DNA from: Catalinimonas alkaloidigena
Lineage (GTDB): Bacteria; Bacteroidota; Bacteroidia; Cytophagales; Flexibacteraceae
Length of the DNA stretch: 64,000 bases
Assembly: GCF_900100765.1 (NCBI RefSeq)
Contig: NZ_FNFO01000016.1
Location: 1 to 64,000, forward strand
Direction: 5' to 3'
Shown: in pieces, positions 17,735 to 25,834 of the stretch
How positions within the stretch are numbered: position 1 is the stretch's first letter
How the letters are laid out: the number at the start of each line of letters is the position of its first letter
Notes under the pieces: model-generated
Told to the model about the DNA's origin: nothing
The model's input: the letters and a program-made list of their open reading frames with translations, nothing else
Database searches by the model: none
Made by a program: the position numbers and the translations under genes

Positions 17735-18844
17735 TCATCCCGATGCTTTCAGAAAGGGGAGCACCAGCTGGGTGCCCGGCGTCGGCTGGTCTTCAGGGAG
17801 TGCCGAGGCTTCGGAAACCAGATTGGAGACAGAAAGGCCCAACAGCCGCACGTCGCGCTCCTGCAAATCGACCTCTTGTAGCAATCGGACGCCGGCCTGT
17901 GCGATGGCCGCGGCCGTGTGCAGGGGCGTCGTATCCGTGAAGCTGCGCGTCAGTTGTGTGAAGTCGCCGTAGCGTACCTTCAGCGTGAGGGTGCGCCCCC
18001 CACCGACGGTCGCTTCTTTGGCCTGCAAATGGTCCTCAATGCGTTCGGCGAGTTGCCCCAAGACCTCTTTCATGGCTTCCAGTTGGGTCAGGTTCTGGGA
18101 AAAAGTCCGTTCCGCACCCACCGATTTCCGAATGCGGTTCGGGTTAACAGGCCGCTCATCCACGCCGCGCACAATCTGGTAATAGAACTTGCCCACCTTG
18201 CCGAACCAGCGGGTCAGGTCGGCCTCCGTGCAGGCTTTCAGGTCGGCCCCGGTTCGGAGGTTCATCTGGTGGAGGCGGGCGGCCGTTACTTTTCCAATCC
18301 CGTGAAATTTTTCGACGGGCAAGGCCTCCAGAAACGATTCGGCTTCGGGTGGGGTGATGACGAACAGACCGTTGGGCTTGCGTTGGTCGGAGGCGATTTT
18401 TGCCAGGAACTTGTTATACGATACACCCGCTGAAGCGGTCAGGCCGGTGGTCTCGTGGATGCGCCGTTTGACTTCCTGGGCGACCAGCGTGGCCGAGCCC
18501 AGTTGCCACTTGTCGTTCGTAACGTCGAGGTACGCTTCGTCGAGCGAAAGCGGCTCCACCAGGTCGGCCGCCTCGTGAAAGATGGCGCGAATCTGTTGCG
18601 AAACGGCGCGGTATACTTCGAAGCGGGGTTTGACGAAAATCAGGTCGGGACACCGCCGGATGGCTTGCCACGACGGCATGGCCGAGCGCACACCGAATGG
18701 ACGCGCTTCGTAGCTGGCCGTGGCGACTACGCCGCGCTGACTGCTGCCGCCCACCGCTACAGGCTTGCCCCGCAGGTGCGGATGGTCACGCTGTTCCACC
18801 GCGGCATAAAAAGCATCCATGTCAACGTGGATGATCTTGCGCAT
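17735..18844 (-). CDS. dinB: DNA polymerase IV
   Basis: DinB is a Y-family translesion polymerase. The ATG at 18844 gives 369 residues starting MRKIIHVDMDAFYAAVE, as in the family; the open frame extends further upstream but that part is the antisense/overlap shadow of the thioredoxin gene. Catalytic acids are Asp8 and Asp102/Glu103 (LSLDEAYLDV). The HhH and little-finger domains follow, and the last residues contain QLVLPF, which fits the beta-clamp-binding motif. Its start overlaps the end of the thioredoxin gene by 23 bases, so translation may be coupled. No LexA box was recognised. Confidence 0.95.
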   Translation of the reverse strand: MRKIIHVDMDAFYAAVEQRDHPHLRGKPVAVGGSSQRGVVATASYEARPFGVRSAMPSWQAIRRCPDLIFVKPRFEVYRAVSQQIRAIFHEAADLVEPLSLDEAYLDVTNDKWQLGSATLVAQEVKRRIHETTGLTASAGVSYNKFLAKIASDQRKPNGLFVITPPEAESFLEALPVEKFHGIGKVTAARLHQMNLRTGADLKACTEADLTRWFGKVGKFYYQIVRGVDERPVNPNRIRKSVGAERTFSQNLTQLEAMKEVLGQLAERIEDHLQAKEATVGGGRTLTLKVRYGDFTQLTRSFTDTTPLHTAAAIAQAGVRLLQEVDLQERDVRLLGLSVSNLVSEASALPEDQPTPGTQLVLPFLKASG

Positions 18845-19418
18845 CATCCTCCAAAGTACGCAGAAACTGTTGGAATTGATCGGTATTGTACTGCGCCATG
18901 CCCGCGTGTCGCCAGCGAATTTCGCCGTCGGGAGAGATGACGTACGTGGTGGGAATGGAGTTCGAGGCGTAGGCGGCGGGCAACGATCCGGCGAGTCGGT
19001 ATACGGGGAAGGTATAGCCTTTGCGTGCCAGAAAGCGCTCGGCCTTCGCACGGTCCTCGTCCAGGTCCACTAGCACAAAGACCACTTCGTCGCCCATCGT
19101 TTCGTAGAGTTGCTGAATGTCGGGCATTTCGGCGACGCAGGGCGGGCACCACGACGCCCAGAAGTTCAGAAAAATCGTTTTCCCGCGCCACTGTTGCAAC
19201 GACGCGGCGGGCCCCCCGGCAAACGGTACGAGGGCCAGGTCATACGCCGCCGGGGCGGCTTCCTGTTCGGTCGTCGGGTTGAAAAGCCCGGTCGCCAGCA
19301 CACCACGTTGCACAAATCCCTGCACCTCGGGCAACCAGCCCGACAGGTACAGCACCAGAATAACGGTCGGCAGCAGAAGCCAGTCCAGGAAAAAGCGAAG
19401 CGGTTTTTTACGAGTCAT
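18822..19418 (-). CDS. TlpA-type membrane-anchored thiol-disulfide oxidoreductase
   Basis: The ATG at 19418 gives 198 residues beginning MTRKKPLRFFLDW, a basic N-terminus followed by a membrane helix (about 10-28). The thioredoxin-fold domain has the redox site WASWCPPC (Cys91 and Cys94) and the cis-Pro in SIPTTY. The domain should face the periplasm, where such proteins reduce or resolve disulfides, for example for cytochrome c maturation or oxidative defence. It is followed by dinB with a 23-base overlap and preceded by the CHAD gene 83 bases upstream. Partner proteins are not evident. Confidence 0.88.
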   Translation of the reverse strand: MTRKKPLRFFLDWLLLPTVILVLYLSGWLPEVQGFVQRGVLATGLFNPTTEQEAAPAAYDLALVPFAGGPAASLQQWRGKTIFLNFWASWCPPCVAEMPDIQQLYETMGDEVVFVLVDLDEDRAKAERFLARKGYTFPVYRLAGSLPAAYASNSIPTTYVISPDGEIRWRHAGMAQYNTDQFQQFLRTLEDDAQDHPR

Positions 19419-19501
19419 GCGCAAAAGTAACGAGCGCGCTGCCCTTCCTGTGTAACCTGGATGACATTTCAGGCATTGCCCACCACCACACTGCATGCGC
19501 G

Positions 19502-20404
19502 CTACGGCGCGTGTTGCGCCATCTTCCACCAGCAGGCCAGACGATCCACAAACCGGTCGGCCTTATCGTGATAGAGCCGTTTGCCCAGCGGATAGGCCAA
19601 CTGACGCAACCGGGCCTGTTCCCGTTCGAGAATGCCCAGCAGCAGCTCGGCCGAAGCGTTGTCCTGGAAGGGGAGGGTTTCCGCCTGCACGCTTTGCTGC
19701 AACACCGCCAAATCGTGGTCGTCGCCCAGCCACGCGCCCAGCTGTTCCCACTGGTGCTGATAGGCCTTCATCACCGTAGGCCAGACCACACGCAACAGCC
19801 GGAACTGGTAGCCCAGGTACTTGGTGCGTTTGCGCCACTCGTGGAAGTCGGCGGCTTCGCCGGAGTCGTACGCTTGGGCCAGTGCCTTGCGTCCGCGCTG
19901 GTAAGTGCGAGCGATGTTCTCGGCCATGGCTCCGAACGATTCGTCCTGCCATTGCCAGCCGTTTACCAGCGTTTGTGCCGCCTGGAGGCGCGCCAGTGCT
20001 TCCGGGACCAGCTTGCCTGCCGTCAGGTGTTCGGTGGCTTTGTTGCGTTGGTAGTAGAGCGAGCGCCGCACGCGCGTAAAGGCTGCGCTGTGGAGGGACG
20101 TGCGGTAATGGGACCGCAACCGATTCAGGGTGTCGATCAGGGCAGTGATGTCACGGGTTTCCGACAACAGGGCGGCCGTATCGCGAAAGGAGGCGTTCGC
20201 CTGATGATAGGAGGCTTCTCCCAGTTCGGAGCGCACCAGGCGCGCGGCGGCCCGGGCCTTTTTCATGCACTTGCGGAGCGTGTGAACCGACTCATGCGGA
20301 TCGTCGAGGTGCTGCAACGCAACCTGCGCTTTTCCCAGTTGCTCGGTCGTTACGCGCCGAATGGCCGTTGCCAGCGGTTCGTGTGGGTGGAAGCGATAAC
20401 TCAT
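19502..20404 (-). CDS. CHAD domain protein
   Basis: From the ATG at 20404 the protein is 300 residues and almost wholly alpha-helical, rich in Arg, His and Gln. The pattern fits the CHAD domain: VHTLRKCMKKARAAARLVR near 40-58, FHEWRKRTKYLGYQFRLL near 190-207, and LGDDHDLAVL near 225-235. CHAD proteins bind inorganic polyphosphate through conserved basic residues and often target polyphosphate granules. There is no linked CYTH or polyphosphate kinase gene. The gene is divergent from the radical SAM gene and heads a possible minus-strand run with the TlpA-like gene and dinB. Confidence 0.85.
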   Translation of the reverse strand: MSYRFHPHEPLATAIRRVTTEQLGKAQVALQHLDDPHESVHTLRKCMKKARAAARLVRSELGEASYHQANASFRDTAALLSETRDITALIDTLNRLRSHYRTSLHSAAFTRVRRSLYYQRNKATEHLTAGKLVPEALARLQAAQTLVNGWQWQDESFGAMAENIARTYQRGRKALAQAYDSGEAADFHEWRKRTKYLGYQFRLLRVVWPTVMKAYQHQWEQLGAWLGDDHDLAVLQQSVQAETLPFQDNASAELLLGILEREQARLRQLAYPLGKRLYHDKADRFVDRLACWWKMAQHAP

Positions 20405-20622
20405 AAGCGAAGCACCTTCCCTGAAGTTACGCAACGCTGAAATCCCTCGATAGAACACAAGCCACCGCACGAAAGTATAATCGAGTGCATTGGTTTGTTT
20501 TGGTATGTTTCAAGAGGATATTTGCTAGGTATTTTGATGCTATTTGCTTAATTTTGAAAGCTTAATTGCTGATTTTCTGTTGAAAGAAGTGTTGGTTTGT
20601 TTTGTATTGTAATGAACTTTTT

Positions 20623-21885
20623 ATGAAGCTGGATCTCCAGGAGAAATTGCAAATTTTGGCCGATGCTGCGAAGTACGATGTCTCGTGCTCGTCGAGCGGA
20701 AGCAAGCGAAAAAACGAAGGCGGATTGGGCAACGCCACCGGTATGGGCATCTGCCACACGCACACGGAAGACGGCCGCTGTGTGTCGCTTCTCAAACTTC
20801 TGCTCACCAACCATTGCATTTACGATTGTGCCTACTGCGTGACGCGCCGGAGCAACGACGTGAAACGTGCCGCCTTTACGGTGCAGGAGGTCGTGGACCT
20901 GACCATCAACTTTTACCGCCGCAACTACATCGAAGGGCTGTTCCTGAGTTCGGGCATCTTCAAGAACGCCGATTACACGATGGAGCGGCTCGTGCGTGTG
21001 GCAAAAAAGCTGCGCGAAGAGCACAACTTCTCGGGCTACATCCACCTGAAGGGTATTCCCGGGGCCAGCGAGGAATTGTTGCGTCAGGCGGGGCAGTACG
21101 CCGACCGGGTGTCGATCAACATCGAAATGCCGACCGAGATGAGTCTGCAACAACTCGCGCCGGAGAAAAACCACCAGGACGTGTTTGTGCCGATGGATCA
21201 CCTCAGAACGGGCATCCAGGAATTTAAGGAGGAGCGCAAAAAATCAACGAAAGCGCCGCTGTTTGCACCGGCAGGGCAATCGACGCAGATGGTAATCGGT
21301 GCAACACCCGAAAACGATCAGCAGATCCTGACCACCGCCGACTCGCTCTACAAGAAATTCGAATTGCGGCGCGTCTACTATTCGGGCTACGTACCCATTT
21401 CGGACGACGGCCGCCTGCCCGGCATCGGGACGCCCGTGCCGATGATCCGCGAAAACCGCCTCTACCAGGCCGACTGGCTGATGCGACTCTACGGCTTCCA
21501 GCTGGGCGAAATTGTCAGCGAACAATTTCCGCACCTCGACCTCGACGTCGATCCGAAGGTCTCGTGGGCGCTGCGCAACCGCGCCTTTTTTCCGGTCGAT
21601 GTCAACACCGCCGACTACGCACTGATTCTGCGCGTGCCGGGCATCGGGCACCGGTCGGCGCAGCGGATTGTGGCGGCCCGCAAGTACCAGTCGCTACACC
21701 CCGAGCACCTGCGCAAGTTTGGCGTGGTCTGGAACCGCGCCCGCTTTTTCCTGACCGGCCCGGGCTCCGGATACGACGCCCGCGACTACGCCAGCGAGCG
21801 GCTCAAAGTCCGACTGCTGAGCGGCGGCTACAGCAAGTACCGCAACCTGTCGACCCAACTCACGCTGTTTGCGCAAAGCGCCTGA
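20623..21885 (+). CDS. Putative DNA modification/repair radical SAM protein (TIGR03916 type)
   Basis: The ATG at 20623 gives 420 residues, preferred over an upstream TTG at 20602. A radical SAM cluster motif CxxxCxxC lies at Cys65, Cys69 and Cys72 (NHCIYDCAYC), followed by a TIM-barrel-like region (FLSSGIF, HLKGIPGA, INIEMPTE). The C-terminal part has a helix-hairpin-helix, VPGIGHRSAQRIVAARKY, at about 345-362, a fold that commonly binds DNA. The family is distantly like spore photoproduct lyase and always seems to be paired with the DUF4130 protein encoded 36 bases downstream here. The reaction is not established. Confidence 0.9.
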   Translation: MKLDLQEKLQILADAAKYDVSCSSSGSKRKNEGGLGNATGMGICHTHTEDGRCVSLLKLLLTNHCIYDCAYCVTRRSNDVKRAAFTVQEVVDLTINFYRRNYIEGLFLSSGIFKNADYTMERLVRVAKKLREEHNFSGYIHLKGIPGASEELLRQAGQYADRVSINIEMPTEMSLQQLAPEKNHQDVFVPMDHLRTGIQEFKEERKKSTKAPLFAPAGQSTQMVIGATPENDQQILTTADSLYKKFELRRVYYSGYVPISDDGRLPGIGTPVPMIRENRLYQADWLMRLYGFQLGEIVSEQFPHLDLDVDPKVSWALRNRAFFPVDVNTADYALILRVPGIGHRSAQRIVAARKYQSLHPEHLRKFGVVWNRARFFLTGPGSGYDARDYASERLKVRLLSGGYSKYRNLSTQLTLFAQSA

Positions 21886-21921
21886 AGCCTCTTTCTTTTT
21901 CAACCTTAACCGGATACGATC

Positions 21922-22716
21922 ATGATTTCTGCTCTTTATGACAATACGTTCGAAGGATTTCTGACCGGCATTTTCGAGTACTACGAACGGCGTTGGTCTC
22001 GCGTCCGCCTGGTGCCTACGCACCGGCATCAGCCCGATGTGTTCAGTTCTGTGTACCGCATCCAAACCGACGACGCCAAGGCGGCCCGGGTCTGGGAAGG
22101 GTTGAAGAAGCGCCTTTCGCCCGAAGCCCAGCAGCATTTTTATTACAGCTTTCTCTCGGAGAAGCCCGAACGCGAAGCGCAATTGCTCGACTACGCACAG
22201 CGGACTTTTGCCGACATGGGCTGGGTCGAGGAGCAGTACGGAGCCGTTTCGGTGCTGTGGGTGGCGCGGACCGGCCACCGCGTCTGGATCGAACAACACC
22301 GCATGGAGGCCTTCGTGCGCTTTGAAAAGACGGACGAAGGCCTGTTTTACGCCCACATCGAACCCGACTTCAACGTGCTGCCCATCATCGCGCCGCACTT
22401 CGTCGAGCGCTACGCCGACCAGGAATGGCTCATTTATGATGGACGCCGCCGCTATGGCCTCCACTTCGACCGGCAGGAGCTGCAGCGCATCGAATTCGAG
22501 CTGGAAGAGGGGGAGAGCCGACGCCTGTCGTACGAAGCGCAAGAGCCTGTCTACCAGCACCTCTGGAAAACCTACTTCGAGTCGGTTAACATTCCGGCCC
22601 GCCGCAACCTGAAACTCCACCGCCGCATGGTCCCGCAGCGGTACTGGCGTTTCCTCACCGAAAAGCAACCGGAACTCAGCCGCCCCAGGGCTATTCCAAC
22701 CGCTCTGAAAGGGTAA
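21922..22716 (+). CDS. Putative DNA metabolism protein, DUF4130 (TIGR03915 type)
   Basis: A 264-residue soluble protein that accompanies the radical SAM gene. Its N-terminus ISALYDNTFEGFLTGIFEYYE and internal stretches (EQYGAVSVLWVARTGH, FNVLPIIAPHFVERYADQEWLIYDGRRRYGL) fit the DUF4130 family. Members are annotated as putative DNA-repair or DNA-metabolism proteins because of this conserved pairing; no catalytic mechanism is assigned. It lies 36 bases after the radical SAM stop and is followed by a strong hairpin, so the pair forms a two-gene operon. Confidence 0.88.
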   Translation: MISALYDNTFEGFLTGIFEYYERRWSRVRLVPTHRHQPDVFSSVYRIQTDDAKAARVWEGLKKRLSPEAQQHFYYSFLSEKPEREAQLLDYAQRTFADMGWVEEQYGAVSVLWVARTGHRVWIEQHRMEAFVRFEKTDEGLFYAHIEPDFNVLPIIAPHFVERYADQEWLIYDGRRRYGLHFDRQELQRIEFELEEGESRRLSYEAQEPVYQHLWKTYFESVNIPARRNLKLHRRMVPQRYWRFLTEKQPELSRPRAIPTALKG

Positions 22717-22752
22717 CTATCGCATCCGCGTCAGCGTGAATACATAATACGG

Positions 22753-22794
22753 TTTAGCGCTTGTACTTTCTGGCGAGAAAGCACAAGCGCTAAA
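22753..22794 (+). terminator. Long hairpin after the radical SAM/DUF4130 operon
   Basis: A 19-bp stem with one mismatch (22753-22771 with 22776-22794, loop GGCG) starts 36 bases after the DUF4130 stop. There is no long T-tract, so it may stop transcription, protect the 3' end, or both. Confidence 0.6.
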
Positions 22795-23158
22795 TGCGTT
22801 TAGGGGCCGGACCGACATGATACCACAGCCAAGATTCTGTAAAATGGACGCTTTTAGAAAGAAGCCAGCACGGGCCATAGTGCGTCCTTTGCAAGAAAAG
22901 AGAGAGACCTCTCAAACGTTGAAAGATTGTTTTTGTGGGTATTGCTTTTGAGTGATTTCGATAAGTAAGGAAATCGAACAGATTAATCTGGTCAAATCCG
23001 ACAAAATGCACAATTTGCCGTAACAAATAATAGCCCATTTTTTTAGCCTTCTCGTGCCAATGCGCTAATCTGATCCGCCCTTAACAAAGGCAGCGCTATA
23101 CCTTTTACAAAAGCCGGCATAGCGCAAACGTGTGGTTCAGATCGACTTCTGGTCGGCG
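22795..23158. other. AT-rich gap without a supported gene
   Basis: This stretch is clearly lower in GC than the genes to its left. An 82-codon minus-strand open frame at 22790-23038 starts inside the hairpin and has no recognisable domain. A short inverted repeat GCGCTAT/ATAGCGC lies near 23091-23125. No tRNA was found. Confidence 0.5.
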
Positions 23159-23189
23159 TTGAACGAGCAACTAAGTTGCTATAACTTTT
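23159..23189 (+). promoter_or_regulatory. Candidate promoter for the secreted protein at 23215
   Basis: TTG at 23159-23161 and TAACTTTT at 23182-23189 are separated by 20 bases, a fair match to the Bacteroidota TTTG/TAnnTTTG promoter with one -7 mismatch. The ATG is 26 bases downstream. Confidence 0.4.
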
Positions 23190-23214
23190 AAAATTTAACC
23201 ATAACTCATAACCC

Positions 23215-24171
23215 ATGAAAAGGGCGAAAAAACTACTCTTCTTCTTTTTGGCCGTCTCCTTCTGCCAGGTTGGCTATGCGCAGCTCAACCCCATAAAAAA
23301 GTTTGATTATTCTTTGGTGGAGGGGAAAAAGCTGTTGATTCCGAGCTTTGAGACCTCAGAAAAATACATCAAGCGGATGACTAAAAAAGGTCGGTTCGAT
23401 AAAATTGAAGATGTACAGGAAAAGGTAAACTACTATAATACGATTTGGGAAGAGGCCATGTTGGAATCGTCGTACGACGCCACATCCTACGAAATCAAAG
23501 CGTTTGACTATCGTGAACTGGTAAAGCAGAAAGATCAGGAAGCCATCTTATTGCATTACTACATCGATAAATATAACAACTGGTCGGCCGTTCTGATGGT
23601 GACGGCACCCAAGCGGCAAACCATTGCCAGTGCGATCATCAACGGCTTGGATTTGAGTTCTAAAAACGATATCCGTTTGATGATCAACATGCTCAACGAG
23701 TCGTTGAACGCTGCGATACAACTTGAGCAAGAGGGCGATAAAAGCTACCGGGCGATGAAGAACAAATACAAGGAGCGCGTCGTGAACTTTTACGATCGTA
23801 TTGAAGAAAAAACGTTTCTGGTGCCTAAAAGCACTCATAAAAATCCTGAGAAGGCGGCTGAACGAACCGCGGACTTAAAAGATGCTTTGAAGGCATGGCA
23901 CTTGAGCGGAAGCGAACTCACCACGGAAGAAGGGATTGAAGAGAAGCGATTAGAGGGCGATGAAAAAAGTTTTTACTGGAGGGATTTTCCAATCTACACA
24001 CAAAGCCCACTCATTACTTACCATTATAACGTGATCATCTCCACGAAGGACGATGTTGTACTCTTTGCTTTTCTGGGAAAAAAACGATTGAAACCCGAAA
24101 CGCTGACCTTGATCGAGAACAAGATTGTCTCGAAAGCAACGAAATACAAGTCACAGCTCTCAAAGCTTTAA
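23215..24171 (+). CDS. Hypothetical secreted protein, 318 residues
   Basis: I do not recognise this protein. It begins with a clear signal peptide (KRAKKLLFFFLAVSFCQVGYA, likely cleaved after Ala22-Gln) and is then soluble, rich in Lys and Glu, and mostly helical by eye, so it should be periplasmic or surface-exposed. There is no Cys lipobox and no T9SS sorting domain. Two 60-base lines I counted inside the gene are 40-43% GC, against 63% in a line of the DUF4130 gene, which points to a different origin or weaker codon selection. A candidate promoter lies just upstream and a hairpin terminator just downstream, so it is a single-gene unit. Confidence 0.8.
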   Translation: MKRAKKLLFFFLAVSFCQVGYAQLNPIKKFDYSLVEGKKLLIPSFETSEKYIKRMTKKGRFDKIEDVQEKVNYYNTIWEEAMLESSYDATSYEIKAFDYRELVKQKDQEAILLHYYIDKYNNWSAVLMVTAPKRQTIASAIINGLDLSSKNDIRLMINMLNESLNAAIQLEQEGDKSYRAMKNKYKERVVNFYDRIEEKTFLVPKSTHKNPEKAAERTADLKDALKAWHLSGSELTTEEGIEEKRLEGDEKSFYWRDFPIYTQSPLITYHYNVIISTKDDVVLFAFLGKKRLKPETLTLIENKIVSKATKYKSQLSKL

Positions 24172-24191
24172 GTTTCGGTTGCATCCACATC

Positions 24192-24228
24192 ATCGGGGGG
24201 CTTGTGCTGCAGGTGCAAGCCCCCCGAT
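24192..24228 (+). terminator. GC-rich hairpin after the secreted protein gene
   Basis: A perfect 13-bp stem (24192-24204 with 24216-24228, 11-base loop) containing six G-C pairs in a row begins 20 bases after the stop. No strong T-tract follows. Confidence 0.6.
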
Positions 24229-24288
24229 CGTGTATAGAACTGTGTAAATTCCCAAGAAGCTTTGGGGGGATTTGCCGGATGGGCGGGG

Positions 24289-24777
24289 ATGGTTACCTTG
24301 TCTGCCGTGAACGTGCCGATGACTCTTGCGCTTACCATCTCCATCGTATTCTGGTCCTGGATTCTGGGGCGGTTGCTGAACGAACTCTTGCGCAAGCGAA
24401 GTGATTACCAACAGCTTGCTCACTGGGTTTTCCTACCCGGCAACCGACTGAACCGATGGATCGGCCTGGGCATTTTCAAATGGATCGTTGTCCATACCTT
24501 TTTTCGGTATCTGAATCAAAAGTTGACGCTGCCGGGCCGCCCTTCGCGTGAAGCATTAGAAGCCGTTCGAGAGGAAATGGTTTACTCGGAAATCAGCCAC
24601 CTGATTGGATTTGGGTTGGTCGGTGTCGCCGTGCTTGTCAACGTCCTGTGTTTCGAACATCCGGCGTTAACATGGTCGTTATTGGTGACCAATGTGTTCA
24701 TGAACTTGTATCCCGCGTTGCTGCAACAGCAGAACAAGCGGCGACTAATTGCAGCGCTATCCGCCACAAAAGCCTGA
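24289..24777 (+). CDS. Small membrane protein resembling CrtO-type glycosyl-carotenoid acyltransferases
   Basis: Starting from the ATG at 24289 the protein is 162 residues; a TTG at 24262 and an ATG at 24319 are alternatives. It has an N-terminal membrane helix, a charged middle, and two C-terminal helices. The segment GRPSREALEAVREEMVYSEISH, and the ending NVFMNLYPALLQQQNKRRL, resemble the E-x-x-H and N-x-P-x-x-x-Q-R-x-N-R patterns I associate with glycosyl-4,4'-diaponeurosporenoate acyltransferase (CrtO) relatives. No carotenoid genes lie nearby, so a lipid-acylating role is only inferred from family likeness. Confidence 0.6.
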   Translation: MVTLSAVNVPMTLALTISIVFWSWILGRLLNELLRKRSDYQQLAHWVFLPGNRLNRWIGLGIFKWIVVHTFFRYLNQKLTLPGRPSREALEAVREEMVYSEISHLIGFGLVGVAVLVNVLCFEHPALTWSLLVTNVFMNLYPALLQQQNKRRLIAALSATKA

Positions 24778-24864
24778 TAGGTTTCAAACCAAACGGGCGT
24801 TCCGCCGTTTTACAGAGAGTAGTGTATGTAGCTACGTCTAATTTTTGACCTAACTCCTCGTAAA

Positions 24865-25773
24865 ATGACTGTGATTAAAACAAAAAATCAATACGAAAAA
24901 CAGAATCCCCTGACCCAATATCCGCGTCCGCCGTTTCCGAAACAGCCGCAGGAGCGTCCCGGCTCGGTCGACCTGATGGACCCGGCACCCGACCACGGCG
25001 AAGGCAGCTACCAGGGTTTTGGCCGCCTGAAGGGCCGCAAAGCACTGGTGACCGGCGGCGACTCGGGCATTGGCCGCGCGACCGTCATTGCCTACGCCCG
25101 CGAGGGCGCCGACATTGCGTTCAACTACCTGCCGAGCGAGGAAGCCAACGCGCAGGAAGTGGTAAAACTGATCGAAGCCGAGGGCCGCAAGGCCTTCCCG
25201 ATTCCGGGCGACATTTCGGACGAAGCGTTCTGCAAAAAATTGGTGGAAGAGGCCGTGGAAAAGCTGGGCGGACTGGACATTCTGGTCAACAACGCCGGAA
25301 GGCAAACTGCACAAAAGTCGATTGCCGAGCTAACCACCGAGCAGTTCGACAACACGTTCAAAGTCAACGTATACGCCCTGTTTTGGATCAGTAAAGCGGC
25401 GTTGCCGCACATGGACGCCGGAGCAACCATCATCAACACGACGTCGATTCAAGCCTTCGATCCTTCCGAAATCCTGTTGGATTACGCCCAGACCAAAGCC
25501 TGCATTGTTGCGTTTACGAAAGCGCTGGCGAGTCAGGTCGCCGAAAAAGGCATTCGGGTCAATGCCGTGGCTCCCGGTCCGTTCTGGACGCCGCTGCAAC
25601 CTTCGGGCGGGCAGCCGCAGGACAAGATCGAGAAATTCGGTTCCAGCACCCCGTTGGGTCGTCCCGGCCAACCTGCCGAAATCGCCCCGATGTACGTGTT
25701 GCTGGCCTCGCAGGAGTCGAGCTACATCACCGGCGAAGTGATGGGCGTGACGGGAGGTATGATGCCTTACTAA
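24865..25773 (+). CDS. SDR-family NAD(P)-dependent oxidoreductase
   Basis: A 302-residue short-chain dehydrogenase with the N-terminal extension (about 1-50, [21 protein letters not shown]) typical of the YhdF/YghA group, often linked to general stress. The cofactor motif is [10 protein letters not shown] (63-72) and NNAG is at 142-145. The catalytic Ser194, Tyr207 and Lys211 (YAQTK) are present, and the end is [15 protein letters not shown]. The substrate is probably an aldehyde or sugar alcohol, but it cannot be fixed. It is a single-gene unit ending in a shared bidirectional terminator. Confidence 0.9.
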   Translation: MTVIKTKNQYEKQNPLTQYPRPPFPKQPQERPGSVDLMDPAPDHGEGSYQGFGRLKGRKALVTGGDSGIGRATVIAYAREGADIAFNYLPSEEANAQEVVKLIEAEGRKAFPIPGDISDEAFCKKLVEEAVEKLGGLDILVNNAGRQTAQKSIAELTTEQFDNTFKVNVYALFWISKAALPHMDAGATIINTTSIQAFDPSEILLDYAQTKACIVAFTKALASQVAEKGIRVNAVAPGPFWTPLQPSGGQPQDKIEKFGSSTPLGRPGQPAEIAPMYVLLASQESSYITGEVMGVTGGMMPY

Positions 25774-25793
25774 GCTAATGAGTTTGATAAAAG

Positions 25794-25830
25794 AAGCCCT
25801 CCGGAGCATCGTCGCTGCGGAGGGCTTTTT
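25794..25830. terminator. Bidirectional terminator between SDR and GH95 genes
   Basis: A 10-bp stem (25794-25803 with 25818-25827, 14-base loop) is followed by T residues on the plus strand and preceded by A residues that serve as a T stretch for the minus strand. It lies between two convergent genes. Confidence 0.8.
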
Positions 25831-25834
25831 GCAT

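Noticed and set aside
18845-19051. 69-residue N-terminal extension of DinB
   Set aside because: The added residues are Pro/Ser-rich shadow of the thioredoxin gene; family members start at MRKIIHVDMDAFY.
22790-23038. 82-codon minus-strand open frame in the AT-rich gap
   Set aside because: It overlaps the operon hairpin, has no recognisable domain, and has no promoter or ribosome-site support.
23128-23150. GGTTCAGATCG resembling a tRNA T-loop
   Set aside because: The invariant A of the T-loop is missing and no acceptor or anticodon stem can be drawn around it.
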